A stretch of DNA of 64,000 bases. It comes from Nitrosopumilaceae archaeon (GTDB lineage: Archaea > Thermoproteota > Nitrososphaeria > Nitrososphaerales > Nitrosopumilaceae). Of the stretch, positions 33,761 through 41,353 are shown piece after piece. The stretch spans positions 1 to 64,000 of the forward strand of contig JAJEHG010000065.1 of the NCBI GenBank assembly GCA_022823825.1, in the 5' to 3' direction. The first letter of the stretch is position 1. Each line of letters starts with the position of its first letter. A program made the position numbers and the translations under genes. The notes beneath the pieces were generated by a model that saw only the letters and a list, made by a program, of their open reading frames with translations, was not told the DNA's origin and searched no databases.

Positions 33761-34363
33761 TCAGCGAGCCGCGCGGCGACACAGTCTAAGCTGCTTTGGA
33801 GTCATCAGGCTTCGCAGAAACCCCCTCATCGTTTGCGCGTCCGCGTTTGCCCGTATGATTGCAAGCCCGCCCTTTTTGAGATTTATGGCCGCGTCGGGCG
33901 CGTCCCCGTACGCGCGTCCATCGCGCGCCGCAGTACGCCCGGGTGCCGCCCGCGCATCGCGCCGTCCGGGGCGCCGGGTTATCATCGAGGATGCCAACGA
34001 GGATAGATGCGGCTCGTGTCCCACAAGCATCACGCCCGAGTCCGGGGCCATTGCGGCCAGCCGCCTGTGCGCGCCCGACACGTCCGACTCGGGCTTTAGC
34101 TCCTGCCATATGCCGACCCGGTTGGGACCCCGGCCCGAATCCCGTTCAAGCAGCAGGCGTCCGCGTACGATCTCGGCAGTCTCGCGGGCCCTGACAAGCG
34201 GGCTTGATATTATACGGCCCGGGCGTATCCCAAGCGCCGTAATCCCAGATGCGATCTGCTCCATCTCGTCTCTGCCGGACTCAGTCAGCCTACGCTTTGC
34301 GTCGCTTGAGATGCCGGACGGGCGCTCCTCCGCCTTGCCATGCCTGAGAATGTAGATCTCCAC
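33761..34363 (-). CDS. SixA-like histidine phosphatase
   Basis: A 200-residue histidine-phosphatase-superfamily protein. The catalytic RHGKAEERP is at residues 7-15, the second phosphate pocket Arg lies in SSPLVRARETAEI and the acid-base His in MLVGHEPHLSSLA. This compact form matches SixA (phosphohistidine phosphatase). A basic insert (RRPGRRDARAAPGRTAARDG) follows. The start is GTG 34363: a TATA-like box (TTTTTAAACG) is centred 26 nt upstream, whereas the longer frame overlaps unrelated sequence. CHAD and SixA-type domains often co-occur with Ppx, which supports a phosphate-related function here. Confidence 0.85.
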   Translation of the reverse strand: MEIYILRHGKAEERPSGISSDAKRRLTESGRDEMEQIASGITALGIRPGRIISSPLVRARETAEIVRGRLLLERDSGRGPNRVGIWQELKPESDVSGAHRRLAAMAPDSGVMLVGHEPHLSSLASSMITRRPGRRDARAAPGRTAARDGRAYGDAPDAAINLKKGGLAIIRANADAQTMRGFLRSLMTPKQLRLCRRAAR

Positions 34364-34515
34364 TTGTACAATATCCCGACACGCGTTTAAAAAGGCCGCA
34401 GGCATGATGTTTGGGCATGTAAGATACAGTCGACGGGGACGGCATACTGTGTCTGTCAGCGGTGCGGCGGTGGCCGGTAGCAACTGTTATTTGTGCATGG
34501 CAGATCAGCCATAAC

Positions 34516-35619
34516 ATGAGTCCCGACGCACCGTCAGATGACGCTGCCGCAAAGAAGGATGCCGCACAGAATAATGCAGATGATGGCAACGTCAGCGACA
34601 AGGCGGGTGACGGCAATGGCGTGGAAGAGGTGAGAGAAGATGCCGCAACGCGTGACGGTGATTCCAACGACGAAGGAGAAACAAGCGAGGGACCAAAGCC
34701 GGAGGAGGACGAGGATGAGGATGAGACAGCGCAGGGCCGGGGCGAGACGGAGAACGGCGGCGTGGATGACGATGGCGACAATGACGGCGGCGCGGCCGGC
34801 GCGGATTATGAGGGCAGGGACGACGGCGCGTCCCCCCCTGCAAAAAAGCCAACCAGCGGGCTTGTTATCGGACTGGTCATAGCGGTCGGCGTGGCCGCAT
34901 TCTTTGCAGGCGCGTATTCAATTAGCATGTACCAGGATCAACCGGATCAGCTGACGCAGGAGGATCTTGATGACGCGCTTGCCAAGCTGGAGCTAAAGAT
35001 GATGCAGCAGCAGATGGCCGCGCTGCAGGAGCAGCAACAGCAACAGCAACCGCCGCCCATACGAATATCTGCCGACGACGATCCCACAATAGGAGACGCG
35101 GATGCGCCCATTACAATCATAGAGTTCTCCGACTTCCAGTGTCCGTTCTGCGCCAGGTTCCACGCCCAGACCCTGCCCTCCATACAGGAGGAGTACATCG
35201 ACAAGGGGCTCGTAAAGCTGGTCTACAGGGACTTTCCGCTCCAGCACATACACCCCAACGCGGCCGTCACGGCGCTTGCGGCCGAGTGCGCAGACGACCA
35301 GGGCGGGTTCAAGGGCATTCACGACATTCTGTTTGAAAAGCAGGGCGAATGGAGCGACGCAGACCCCCAGGAGATCATCGAACTGCTGAGCGGGTACGCG
35401 TCGGATACGGGAATCGACGTGGCCGAGTTTGACGAGTGCGTAGCCATGGGCACGCACATCGAGGACATCAGGGGCGATCTGGAGGACGGAAGGGCGTACG
35501 GCATAACAGGCACGCCGGGATTCTTCATCGGAAACGACGACGTGGGGTACGTATCAGTCGAAGGAGCCCAGCCGTACGAAGTCTTCAAGAGGGTCATAGA
35601 CTCCCAGCTCGAGCGCTGA
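34516..35619 (+). CDS. membrane-anchored DsbA-like thioredoxin protein
   Basis: Predicted thiol-disulfide oxidoreductase acting outside the cytoplasmic membrane. Residues 1-115 are a very acidic, disordered cytoplasmic region; one membrane helix follows (SGLVIGLVIAVGVAAFFAG, about 117-136), then a Gln-rich coiled coil (about 150-180). The DsbA-type domain starts near residue 195 with GDADAPITIIEFSDFQCPFC and carries the CPFC active site, the VYRDFPLQHIHPNA insert and a cis-Pro loop in GTPGFFIG. The acidic pre-helix region is much longer than usual. A TATA-like box (CTGTTATTTG) lies 26 nt upstream of ATG 34516. Confidence 0.87.
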   Translation: MSPDAPSDDAAAKKDAAQNNADDGNVSDKAGDGNGVEEVREDAATRDGDSNDEGETSEGPKPEEDEDEDETAQGRGETENGGVDDDGDNDGGAAGADYEGRDDGASPPAKKPTSGLVIGLVIAVGVAAFFAGAYSISMYQDQPDQLTQEDLDDALAKLELKMMQQQMAALQEQQQQQQPPPIRISADDDPTIGDADAPITIIEFSDFQCPFCARFHAQTLPSIQEEYIDKGLVKLVYRDFPLQHIHPNAAVTALAAECADDQGGFKGIHDILFEKQGEWSDADPQEIIELLSGYASDTGIDVAEFDECVAMGTHIEDIRGDLEDGRAYGITGTPGFFIGNDDVGYVSVEGAQPYEVFKRVIDSQLER

Positions 35620-35655
35620 GACGTGGAGAAGCGAAAGTGGAGAAAAAGCGGCAAG

Positions 35656-35667
35656 CGTTTATTAGAC
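35656..35667 (+). promoter_or_regulatory. TATA-like box upstream of helicase leader ORF
   Basis: CGTTTATTAGAC, centred about 32 nt before ATG 35694 and about 95 nt before the helicase ATG, so the helicase mRNA has a leader containing the short ORF. Confidence 0.5.
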
Positions 35668-35693
35668 GTTCCACGCCTGCGCGAATCGGAATA

Positions 35694-35759
35694 ATGACGG
35701 TAGGCGGTGAGCTTTCTCGTCATTGCCTGCAAGAAAAAAGAGAAGAAAAGAAAAAATGA
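35694..35759 (+). CDS. 21-codon leader ORF upstream of DEAD-box helicase
   Basis: ATG 35694 opens a 21-codon frame (MTVGGELSRHCLQEKREEKKK) whose TGA at 35757-35759 overlaps the helicase ATG (ATGA). It begins at the position expected for a leaderless start from the TATA box at 35656. The Lys/Glu-rich end is encoded by a purine-rich run that could double as a ribosome-binding segment for the helicase. It may be a leader peptide coupling or tuning helicase translation, or merely chance. Confidence 0.45.
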   Translation: MTVGGELSRHCLQEKREEKKK

Positions 35760-37126
35760 CAAAATTTAGCGAACTGGGCCTCAGCGATGACATAATCAAG
35801 GGAATATCCGACATGGGGTTCGAGGACGCGTTTCCGATACAGGAGGCCGTCATACCCGTGCTTCTGACCGGAAGGGACGTGGTGGGCCAGGCCCACACGG
35901 GCTCCGGCAAGACGGCGGCCTTTGCGCTCTCAATGCTGCAGGAGATACGGCCCAACCGCACCATACAGGGGCTGATCATGGCGCCCACCAGGGAGCTCGC
36001 CATGCAGATCACCGACGAGATCAAAAAGTTTTCAAAGTATCTGGACACCAGGGTCGCCACCATATACGGCGGCCAGGGAATCGGGGTGCAGATAGACGCG
36101 CTCGAGCTCGGGGTGGAGATACTGGTCGCCACGCCGGGAAGGCTGATAGACCACCTAAAGCGCGGCACGGTCGACCTCAAGGACGTGACGCACATAGTTC
36201 TTGACGAGGCCGACACCATGCTCGACATGGGGTTCATAGACGACATACAGTTCATACTGGACCTGGCGCCGGAGGAGAGGGTCATGTCGCTGTACTCGGC
36301 CACCATGCCGACGGAGATACTGAGGCTGTCTGAGGACTACCTGAACAACCCAAAGCAGTTCCTGCTTGACGCCGACGACCTGAGCGGCGAGGGCATCGAC
36401 CAGTCGTTTCTGGTAATCAGGGACAAGGAAAAGTTCAAGCACATCATGCAGTTCATCGGGGAGACGCGCGGGCAGTGCATCATATTCTGCTCCACCAAAT
36501 ACAGGACGAGGGACGTGGGAAGGTACCTGCACAGGGAAAGGCTGGACGCCGTAGTGATAGAGGGCGACATGTCACAGATAAGAAGGGAGCAGTCGATGGC
36601 AAAGTTCCGCAGCAACAAGGCAAAGATACTGGTGGCAACCGACGTGGCCTCAAGGGGCATAGACGTGCCCATGGTGGAGCTTGTGATCAACTATGACGTC
36701 CCAAACCAGGACATGACGTACTTTCACAGGATTGGCAGGACTGCGAGGGCCGGCGCGCACGGAAGGGCGATCACGCTTGTCTCGTATTCGTCGTATGACG
36801 AATGGAATCTGATAAAGCGCCAGATCAAGGTGCCGCTAAAGGACCTCAACGAGTCGATGGGGATCAAGATCTCTATACCGGACCCGCTCAAAAGAGAGGT
36901 GCCCGTAAGAAGGTACGGGGGCGGAGGCGGAGGCGGTGGCTACCGAGGCGGAGGCTACCGCCGAGAGAGAAGGGACACGTATGATCCCAGGGACGGCGGT
37001 CGGAGAGGCGGCCGAGGCGGAGGCCGAGGCGGCGGTTATGGCGGCCGAGGCGGAGACCAGAGAAGGGACGGCGGATACCGCAAGGGCGGGGGCGGCGGCG
37101 GCCGAAACCGGCGCGGCGGCCGATAG
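35756..37126 (+). CDS. DEAD-box ATP-dependent RNA helicase with RGG tail
   Basis: ATP-driven RNA unwinding enzyme. Motifs in order: FPIQEAVIPVLLTGRD (Q motif), AHTGSGKT (I), PTRELAMQ (Ia), TPGR (Ib), LDEADTMLD (II), SATMP (III), then in domain 2 IIFCSTKYRT (IV), VATDVASRGIDVP (V) and HRIGRTAR (VI). After residue 385 come about 70 residues of Gly/Arg/Tyr repeats (RGG box), typical of RNA chaperones acting at low temperature. The start overlaps the stop of a 21-codon leader ORF. Likely role: ribosome assembly or mRNA remodelling in the cold. Confidence 0.95.
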   Translation: MTKFSELGLSDDIIKGISDMGFEDAFPIQEAVIPVLLTGRDVVGQAHTGSGKTAAFALSMLQEIRPNRTIQGLIMAPTRELAMQITDEIKKFSKYLDTRVATIYGGQGIGVQIDALELGVEILVATPGRLIDHLKRGTVDLKDVTHIVLDEADTMLDMGFIDDIQFILDLAPEERVMSLYSATMPTEILRLSEDYLNNPKQFLLDADDLSGEGIDQSFLVIRDKEKFKHIMQFIGETRGQCIIFCSTKYRTRDVGRYLHRERLDAVVIEGDMSQIRREQSMAKFRSNKAKILVATDVASRGIDVPMVELVINYDVPNQDMTYFHRIGRTARAGAHGRAITLVSYSSYDEWNLIKRQIKVPLKDLNESMGIKISIPDPLKREVPVRRYGGGGGGGGYRGGGYRRERRDTYDPRDGGRRGGRGGGRGGGYGGRGGDQRRDGGYRKGGGGGGRNRRGGR

Positions 37127-37226
37127 ACGTGCAAGAGATCCATAACAAGACAGCGGCAGGGCCGTCGGTGAAAGCTGCAACAACACCGAAGATTTAAAGA
37201 CTTTGTAGTGCAATGCATGTCACATT

Positions 37227-37454
37227 ATGCACAAGGGGTTTGTCTTGTTAAACTGCGATCTGGGCGCAGAAGAGCACGTGCTAAAAGAGCTGCAGCAGAT
37301 GGACGACATTGCAGGCGCCCACCTTACGTTCGGGGCGTACGACCTGATAGTGGAGGTCCGCGCCCCAGACCGGGAGGCGTTTGAGCGCATTGTGGCGGAG
37401 ATCAGGTCGCTCTCAAACGTGGTCAGCACGATGACGCTCAATGTCATGAGCTGA
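37227..37454 (+). CDS. stand-alone Lrp/AsnC ligand-binding (RAM) domain protein
   Basis: A 75-residue alpha/beta protein equivalent to only the C-terminal effector domain of Lrp/AsnC regulators: FVLLNCDLGAEEHVLKEL, then GAYDLIVEVRAPDREAFERIV and SLSNVVSTMTLNVM. No DNA-binding helix-turn-helix is present. A TATA-like box (GATTTAAAGAC) lies about 30 nt upstream. Such small proteins may form decameric rings, bind amino acids, or combine with full-length Lrp proteins. Confidence 0.85.
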   Translation: MHKGFVLLNCDLGAEEHVLKELQQMDDIAGAHLTFGAYDLIVEVRAPDREAFERIVAEIRSLSNVVSTMTLNVMS

Positions 37455-37545
37455 CGGAGGCTCCAGGCGGCTGCAAAGCGCGGCGTCGTTGCAGGCCCGC
37501 ACGTACGTATCAAATATAGCATGGCAGGCAGGCAGGAGACGTCAG

Positions 37546-37836
37546 TTGGACGCCATAAAGTACGAGCCCCCCGTCTGGATACTCGACTACAACAACCCAA
37601 AGCCCCTGCTTGACCATGCCGTGCACATGCTCGAGAGGCACGGCGTCAAAAGGGAGGACATGGAGATTACAGAGACCCCGACTGCGAAGATCGGCTCGAT
37701 TGTGGTGGACATATGGCCCTACGAGCTCGTGGTAAACAGGGTGAGAAGCACCCGCAACGAATCTTTTATCAGCGGTACCGAGCGCACAATCGAGCTCAGG
37801 CTGGACGAGAATGGAAACTATGTGGATTACCTATGA
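37546..37836 (+). CDS. conserved-looking hypothetical protein
   Basis: A 96-residue soluble alpha/beta protein with no family I recognise (YEPPVWILDYNNPKPLLDHA ... GSIVVDIWPYELVVNRVRST). Codon use matches neighbours. An open frame extends upstream to 37489, but the TATA-like box TCAAATATAGC (37509-37519) points to TTG 37546 as the leaderless start. The gene's stop overlaps the next gene's ATG (ATGA), suggesting a functional pair with the membrane protein that follows. Confidence 0.6.
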   Translation: MDAIKYEPPVWILDYNNPKPLLDHAVHMLERHGVKREDMEITETPTAKIGSIVVDIWPYELVVNRVRSTRNESFISGTERTIELRLDENGNYVDYL

Positions 37837-38603
37837 GATCCAAGGCAGACAAGAAGAGGGCAAAGAGGGAGAAGAAGGCAGAGAGGAGCAGGACCATACG
37901 CAACATTGCCATCGCGCTGGTCGCGGCCGCCGTGGTGGGAGCCGTCATATCATACAACTACTCAGCAGAACAGACCAAGCAGAAGGGCCTCGAGTTTGGC
38001 ATAAAACTGCAGGACATACAAGATGACGTAAAGGCGATACAGACAGAGTTCTACTCGGAAAAGACAAAGTGGGAGGAGGGCGATCTGAACCTCGAGGGGC
38101 TGCTAGAATTCTACGACGGCCACATAGAGAGGTTTGAGGGTACCATACTCAAGTACGACGAGCTGGAGCCGCCGGAGATATTTGAGGGATCGGTAAGGCT
38201 GTTAAAGCTTTCATCGCAGTCCCAGCTTGAGAGCGACTCGGAGTACGTCCAGTGGATAAGGGACGGAGACGACTCTGCAAGGGCCAGATCCGACGCGCTC
38301 TTGCAGGACGCGCTAGAGTACGAGCTGCTGGGATTGGTAGAGTTTTACTCGGCAAAGACGGGCACCGTAACCCACGATGATACGGGGGAAAAGTTCCAAG
38401 AGCCCCGCCGCGACGTGGCCCAAAAGGTGGACAGCGTCGCAGAGCACATGATTGCCGAATGCGACGAAAAGTTTGGAACCGGCGCTGCCGCGCAGGACGG
38501 GGATCCGAACGCCACAGACACCACAGTATCCAGGGCGCCCGGCCCAGAATGGATCGCCTGCGTGTCAGAGGCAGAAGAATGGCGCCAGTCGCACATGCCA
38601 TAA
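37833..38603 (+). CDS. membrane-anchored helical hypothetical protein
   Basis: A 256-residue protein. A strongly basic N-terminus (RSKADKKRAKREKKAERSR) precedes one membrane helix (NIAIALVAAAVVGAVISYNY, about residues 24-43); the rest is a helical, acidic extracytoplasmic domain with two Cys near the C-terminus (IAECDEKFG and WIACVSEAE). ATG 37833 overlaps the upstream stop codon by 4 bp. I do not recognise the family; the Cys pair could form a disulfide. Confidence 0.65.
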   Translation: MRSKADKKRAKREKKAERSRTIRNIAIALVAAAVVGAVISYNYSAEQTKQKGLEFGIKLQDIQDDVKAIQTEFYSEKTKWEEGDLNLEGLLEFYDGHIERFEGTILKYDELEPPEIFEGSVRLLKLSSQSQLESDSEYVQWIRDGDDSARARSDALLQDALEYELLGLVEFYSAKTGTVTHDDTGEKFQEPRRDVAQKVDSVAEHMIAECDEKFGTGAAAQDGDPNATDTTVSRAPGPEWIACVSEAEEWRQSHMP

Positions 38604-38863
38604 CTCGGACCCTTTGCGGGGCGCGGCGTCCGGCCGATGCGGTAGGACAACGAGGGCAAGGCGCGCTGCATCCCGAATACGAGGGCAGTTGACCAGTGAC
38701 TTAATGTACAAGCCAGCCAGACCAGAAATGAGAGTGGAGGAGGGTCGCAACGGACAGCAATATCATCCAGACAAATACCACAAACGTCAGGGCCGCGGCA
38801 GCGGCCGTCTCTATTGCCGTCATTACAATAGCTCTCGCAGGCGGCGTCGGGGGGGACGTAACT

Positions 38864-39658
38864 ATGGCCACCGCCACCGCCACCAACCCACAGCAGGGCC
38901 TCTTGCAATACGCCGCGTTTGCCCAGACCATCGAGAACGACCGCCACTACATAGGGGATGACGGCTCGCTGCACATCGTCGGCGAGATTGTAAACGACCT
39001 GGAGGTGCCCCTGCGCGGCGCAAGCGTGCAGGCCACCATACACGACGGGGACGGCAACGTCGTGCTGACAAGCGACGCGGACTCGCTTGTAAACGTCATA
39101 ATGCCCGGCATGAGGGGTCCGTTTGACATAATGCTGGAAAACGGCGGCCAGATCCCAAAGGAGGTGTCGGTGCAGAGGGATGGCGCATCCCACCTCCCGT
39201 ACACGCTCAAGCTCGACTACGACTTTGCAGACCCAAAGAGGCAGGTCATAGACGTGACAGGATCCGAGATTACAAGGGACAGGCATAAGAACCTGATCAT
39301 AACAGGGACCGTTGCAAACGGGGGGGAGATCACTGCAAACATGATATCCATCGTGGCCACCATATACGACGACGCCGGCAGCGTCGCGGCCGTCACGAGG
39401 GTGCACACGGAGCCGGACTACCTGAGGGCCGGCGAGAGCGCGTTCTTTGTGGTGTCAGTGCCGGACAAAGAGCACACGGCGGACGCAACGAGATACCACC
39501 TGGTGGCAGAATCCGAGGAGTATGCGGCGGTGCCGGAGTTCCCGATAGGGACCGTCCTGCTGCTGGCAGGCACGTTCTCGGCGTACGTGGCAGCCACGAG
39601 GCTTGCGTCGTCGCGCCTTCCTATGACAAGCCTGATTGCAGCAGCAAATCCAAGGTAG
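38864..39658 (+). CDS. exported beta-rich protein with C-terminal membrane anchor; N-terminus probably frameshifted
   Basis: The reading frame encodes an exported protein of two CARDB/FxLYD-like beta domains (HIVGEIVNDLEVPLRGASVQ and LIITGTVANGGEITANMISI), then PEFPIGTVLLLAGTFSAYVAA, a Pro-Glu-Phe plus membrane helix plus basic tail as on many thaumarchaeal surface proteins. ATG 38864 is the first start codon in frame, but 43 codons upstream remain open and encode a hydrophobic signal-like segment (VRAAAAVSIAVITIALAGG). A TATA-like box at 38699-38707 predicts ATG 38728, one base out of frame. The true gene probably begins there, with an indel in this assembly or in the genome. Confidence 0.65.
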   Translation: MATATATNPQQGLLQYAAFAQTIENDRHYIGDDGSLHIVGEIVNDLEVPLRGASVQATIHDGDGNVVLTSDADSLVNVIMPGMRGPFDIMLENGGQIPKEVSVQRDGASHLPYTLKLDYDFADPKRQVIDVTGSEITRDRHKNLIITGTVANGGEITANMISIVATIYDDAGSVAAVTRVHTEPDYLRAGESAFFVVSVPDKEHTADATRYHLVAESEEYAAVPEFPIGTVLLLAGTFSAYVAATRLASSRLPMTSLIAAANPR

Positions 39659-40130
39659 GCTTGATTCCCTCCGCCAGCGAGTCCGTCCCAAGTGGCAGCG
39701 GCTTGGGGAACCTTATCGGAAAGGTGACTGTAAGCATGTCCTGGTCGGTGTGCGATATACGGACCGCGTGCCTATCAAGGCATCCCACTTTTGCAAGAAA
39801 GTCGCGCCACTTGCCCAGATGCTCGTCGACGCGCAGCACGTTCTGCTGCACCACGTCTATGTGGACCTCAAGGTCCGTGTCAAAGAGCCCGAACTTTACC
39901 ATGGGCACCATGACGATGCCGCCGGGAACCACGTCGTGGTTCTTGAGCATCGACTCGATTATCTCGTCACGCCTTTCTGGGGGATGCAGCTCCCCGTAGT
40001 CGGGGTCAAAGTATCCCATGACCATCTTTTTAGAGTCATATATGCGAAAAAAGTCCTCGTCAAGCTCAAGCCTCCACTTGGCAGAGGGGGGCGGGGATGG
40101 CGGCGGAGTCCCAGACAAGGAAAAGGGCAC
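39621..40130 (-). CDS. hypothetical protein
   Basis: A soluble protein of about 169 residues with beta-rich segments (WRLELDEDFFRIYDSKKMVMGYFD, cut here by normal turns) and a helical C-terminus. I recognise no motif. The start is set at GTG 40130 from a TATA-like box (GATTTATTTTGC) about 28 nt upstream; TTG 40154 is the longer alternative. Its 3' end overlaps the convergent exported-protein gene by 38 bp. Confidence 0.55.
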   Translation of the reverse strand: MPFSLSGTPPPSPPPSAKWRLELDEDFFRIYDSKKMVMGYFDPDYGELHPPERRDEIIESMLKNHDVVPGGIVMVPMVKFGLFDTDLEVHIDVVQQNVLRVDEHLGKWRDFLAKVGCLDRHAVRISHTDQDMLTVTFPIRFPKPLPLGTDSLAEGIKPTLDLLLQSGLS

Positions 40131-40273
40131 ATGCCGCGTCTTGCGGCTGCGCAAAATAAATCATGACGCCAGCTTACGTGTCATGCGCGGGCCGCGTGCA
40201 GGGCCGGCGCCGGAAAGCCGCTGCTGCGACCCCCATGCAAACAGCTAAATATCAAGCGCAGGGGCCGTACTGC

Positions 40274-40711
40274 GTGGCGATATCAAGGGAGAACAAAATG
40301 TTCATCGAGAGTCTGATGGACTATTACACCAGCGAGGCCGGTTCTTACAGGCAGATTGCAGAGCAGTTCGAGCCAGAGATAGAATCGGTTCCGGACGCCG
40401 CGTTCGGGATCATTGCAGGCTGCATATATGCAGGCTTTCTGGAGGCGTGCAGAAACCAGCAGGTGCAGCCGGGCCTCGAGGACATGACGGAGTTTAACCA
40501 GATCCTAAAGAGGAGGGCGGCTGCGATCAAAAAGGCAATCGTGGACCCGGCGGCGGCAGAGACAGAGGCGGCGGGCAAACCTGCAGATGCAAGCGGCAAA
40601 GATGGCGACACCGCGCAGAGGCAGGCAGGCAGGACAGAGCCGGGCAGCGGCAGCGGCAAACCACCTCCTCCTGCCTCGGATGGCTCCGCCGCCGGGCCGC
40701 CCGCGCCATAA
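40274..40711 (+). CDS. hypothetical helical protein with disordered tail
   Basis: A 145-residue protein. Residues 9-85 are helical and conserved-looking (FIESLMDYYTSEAGSYRQI, then FGIIAGCIYAGFLEACRNQQ); after residue 95 the chain is Ala/Gly/Pro/Ser-rich and probably disordered. GTG 40274 lies about 27 nt after a TATA-like box (CTAAATATC); ATG 40298 is a shorter alternative. Function unknown. Confidence 0.6.
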   Translation: MAISRENKMFIESLMDYYTSEAGSYRQIAEQFEPEIESVPDAAFGIIAGCIYAGFLEACRNQQVQPGLEDMTEFNQILKRRAAAIKKAIVDPAAAETEAAGKPADASGKDGDTAQRQAGRTEPGSGSGKPPPPASDGSAAGPPAP

Positions 40712-40906
40712 CGCCCGTATCGAGGCTCCGCGTGACGGGATCTCAGGACGCACAGCCGGGTTACAGCCAAGCACCGCGGGCGCCAGGCCGAATCCAGCCG
40801 CTTGCCGGCGCGGACGCCAGCATCACATGTGAAAGGCACACATACACGCCGCCGGCGCCGCCGCCCCCAGGCAACAGTTTAATTCCAAACATCCCCGAGC
40901 CTGCAC

Positions 40907-41002
40907 ATGAAACTGGAAGGCGGCCGAATAATATTTGTCATGGGGGTGGGAGGGGCGGTCGCCACGGCCGCCATTGCGCTCTACTTTTCGCTGATGCGCT
41001 AG
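40907..41002 (+). CDS. 31-residue single-pass membrane protein
   Basis: A small ORF beginning MKLEGGRIIFVMGVGGAVAT and ending in ALYFSLMR: a short charged start, then one hydrophobic helix covering nearly the whole chain. A TATA-like box (GTTTAATTCC, 40876-40885) is centred about 27 nt before ATG 40907, which is why I accept it. Its stop codon abuts the promoter of the next gene. Could be a membrane-complex subunit; no family recognised. Confidence 0.5.
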   Translation: MKLEGGRIIFVMGVGGAVATAAIALYFSLMR

Positions 41003-41032
41003 AGATAAATCACAACGCGACAGACGCTGCAC

Positions 41033-41353
41033 ATGACAGCAGAGAACGCATACATGATAACCCAGATCGTGGACAACGGCAAGATAATCCAGCTTACGCT
41101 GGTCGAGAACGTCTCGACGGAGCCCATAACCCAAAAGCAGATGATAATGGAGAACGTCTCAAAGACCCTGGATGACGACACCAAGGAGCACGTGATGCCG
41201 CTGTTGACCGCGATACTGCAGGCCCAGCCGACCGTAAAGATAAAGTCGTATCAGCAGACCCAGATCACCATCGCCATGCCCACATCCAGGTACGACTCGA
41301 TGGGCCGCCCCAGGGTCGGCGACATAATGGAGCTAGACCTCAGAAGGGTCTAG
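41033..41353 (+). CDS. conserved-looking hypothetical protein
   Basis: A 106-residue alpha/beta protein ([20 protein letters not shown], then a helix, then [20 protein letters not shown]) with a Met/Lys-rich composition and no recognised motif. The TATA-like box AGATAAATC is centred 26 nt upstream of the ATG, a clear leaderless start. The last 21 bp overlap the convergent DUF255 gene. Confidence 0.65.
   Translation: MTAENAYMITQIVDNGKIIQLTLVENVSTEPITQKQMIMENVSKTLDDDTKEHVMPLLTAILQAQPTVKIKSYQQTQITIAMPTSRYDSMGRPRVGDIMELDLRRV

Noticed and set aside
33591..34355. 254-codon + strand frame opposite the SixA-like gene
   Set aside because: Antisense to catalytic RHG and GHEPH motifs; no promoter.
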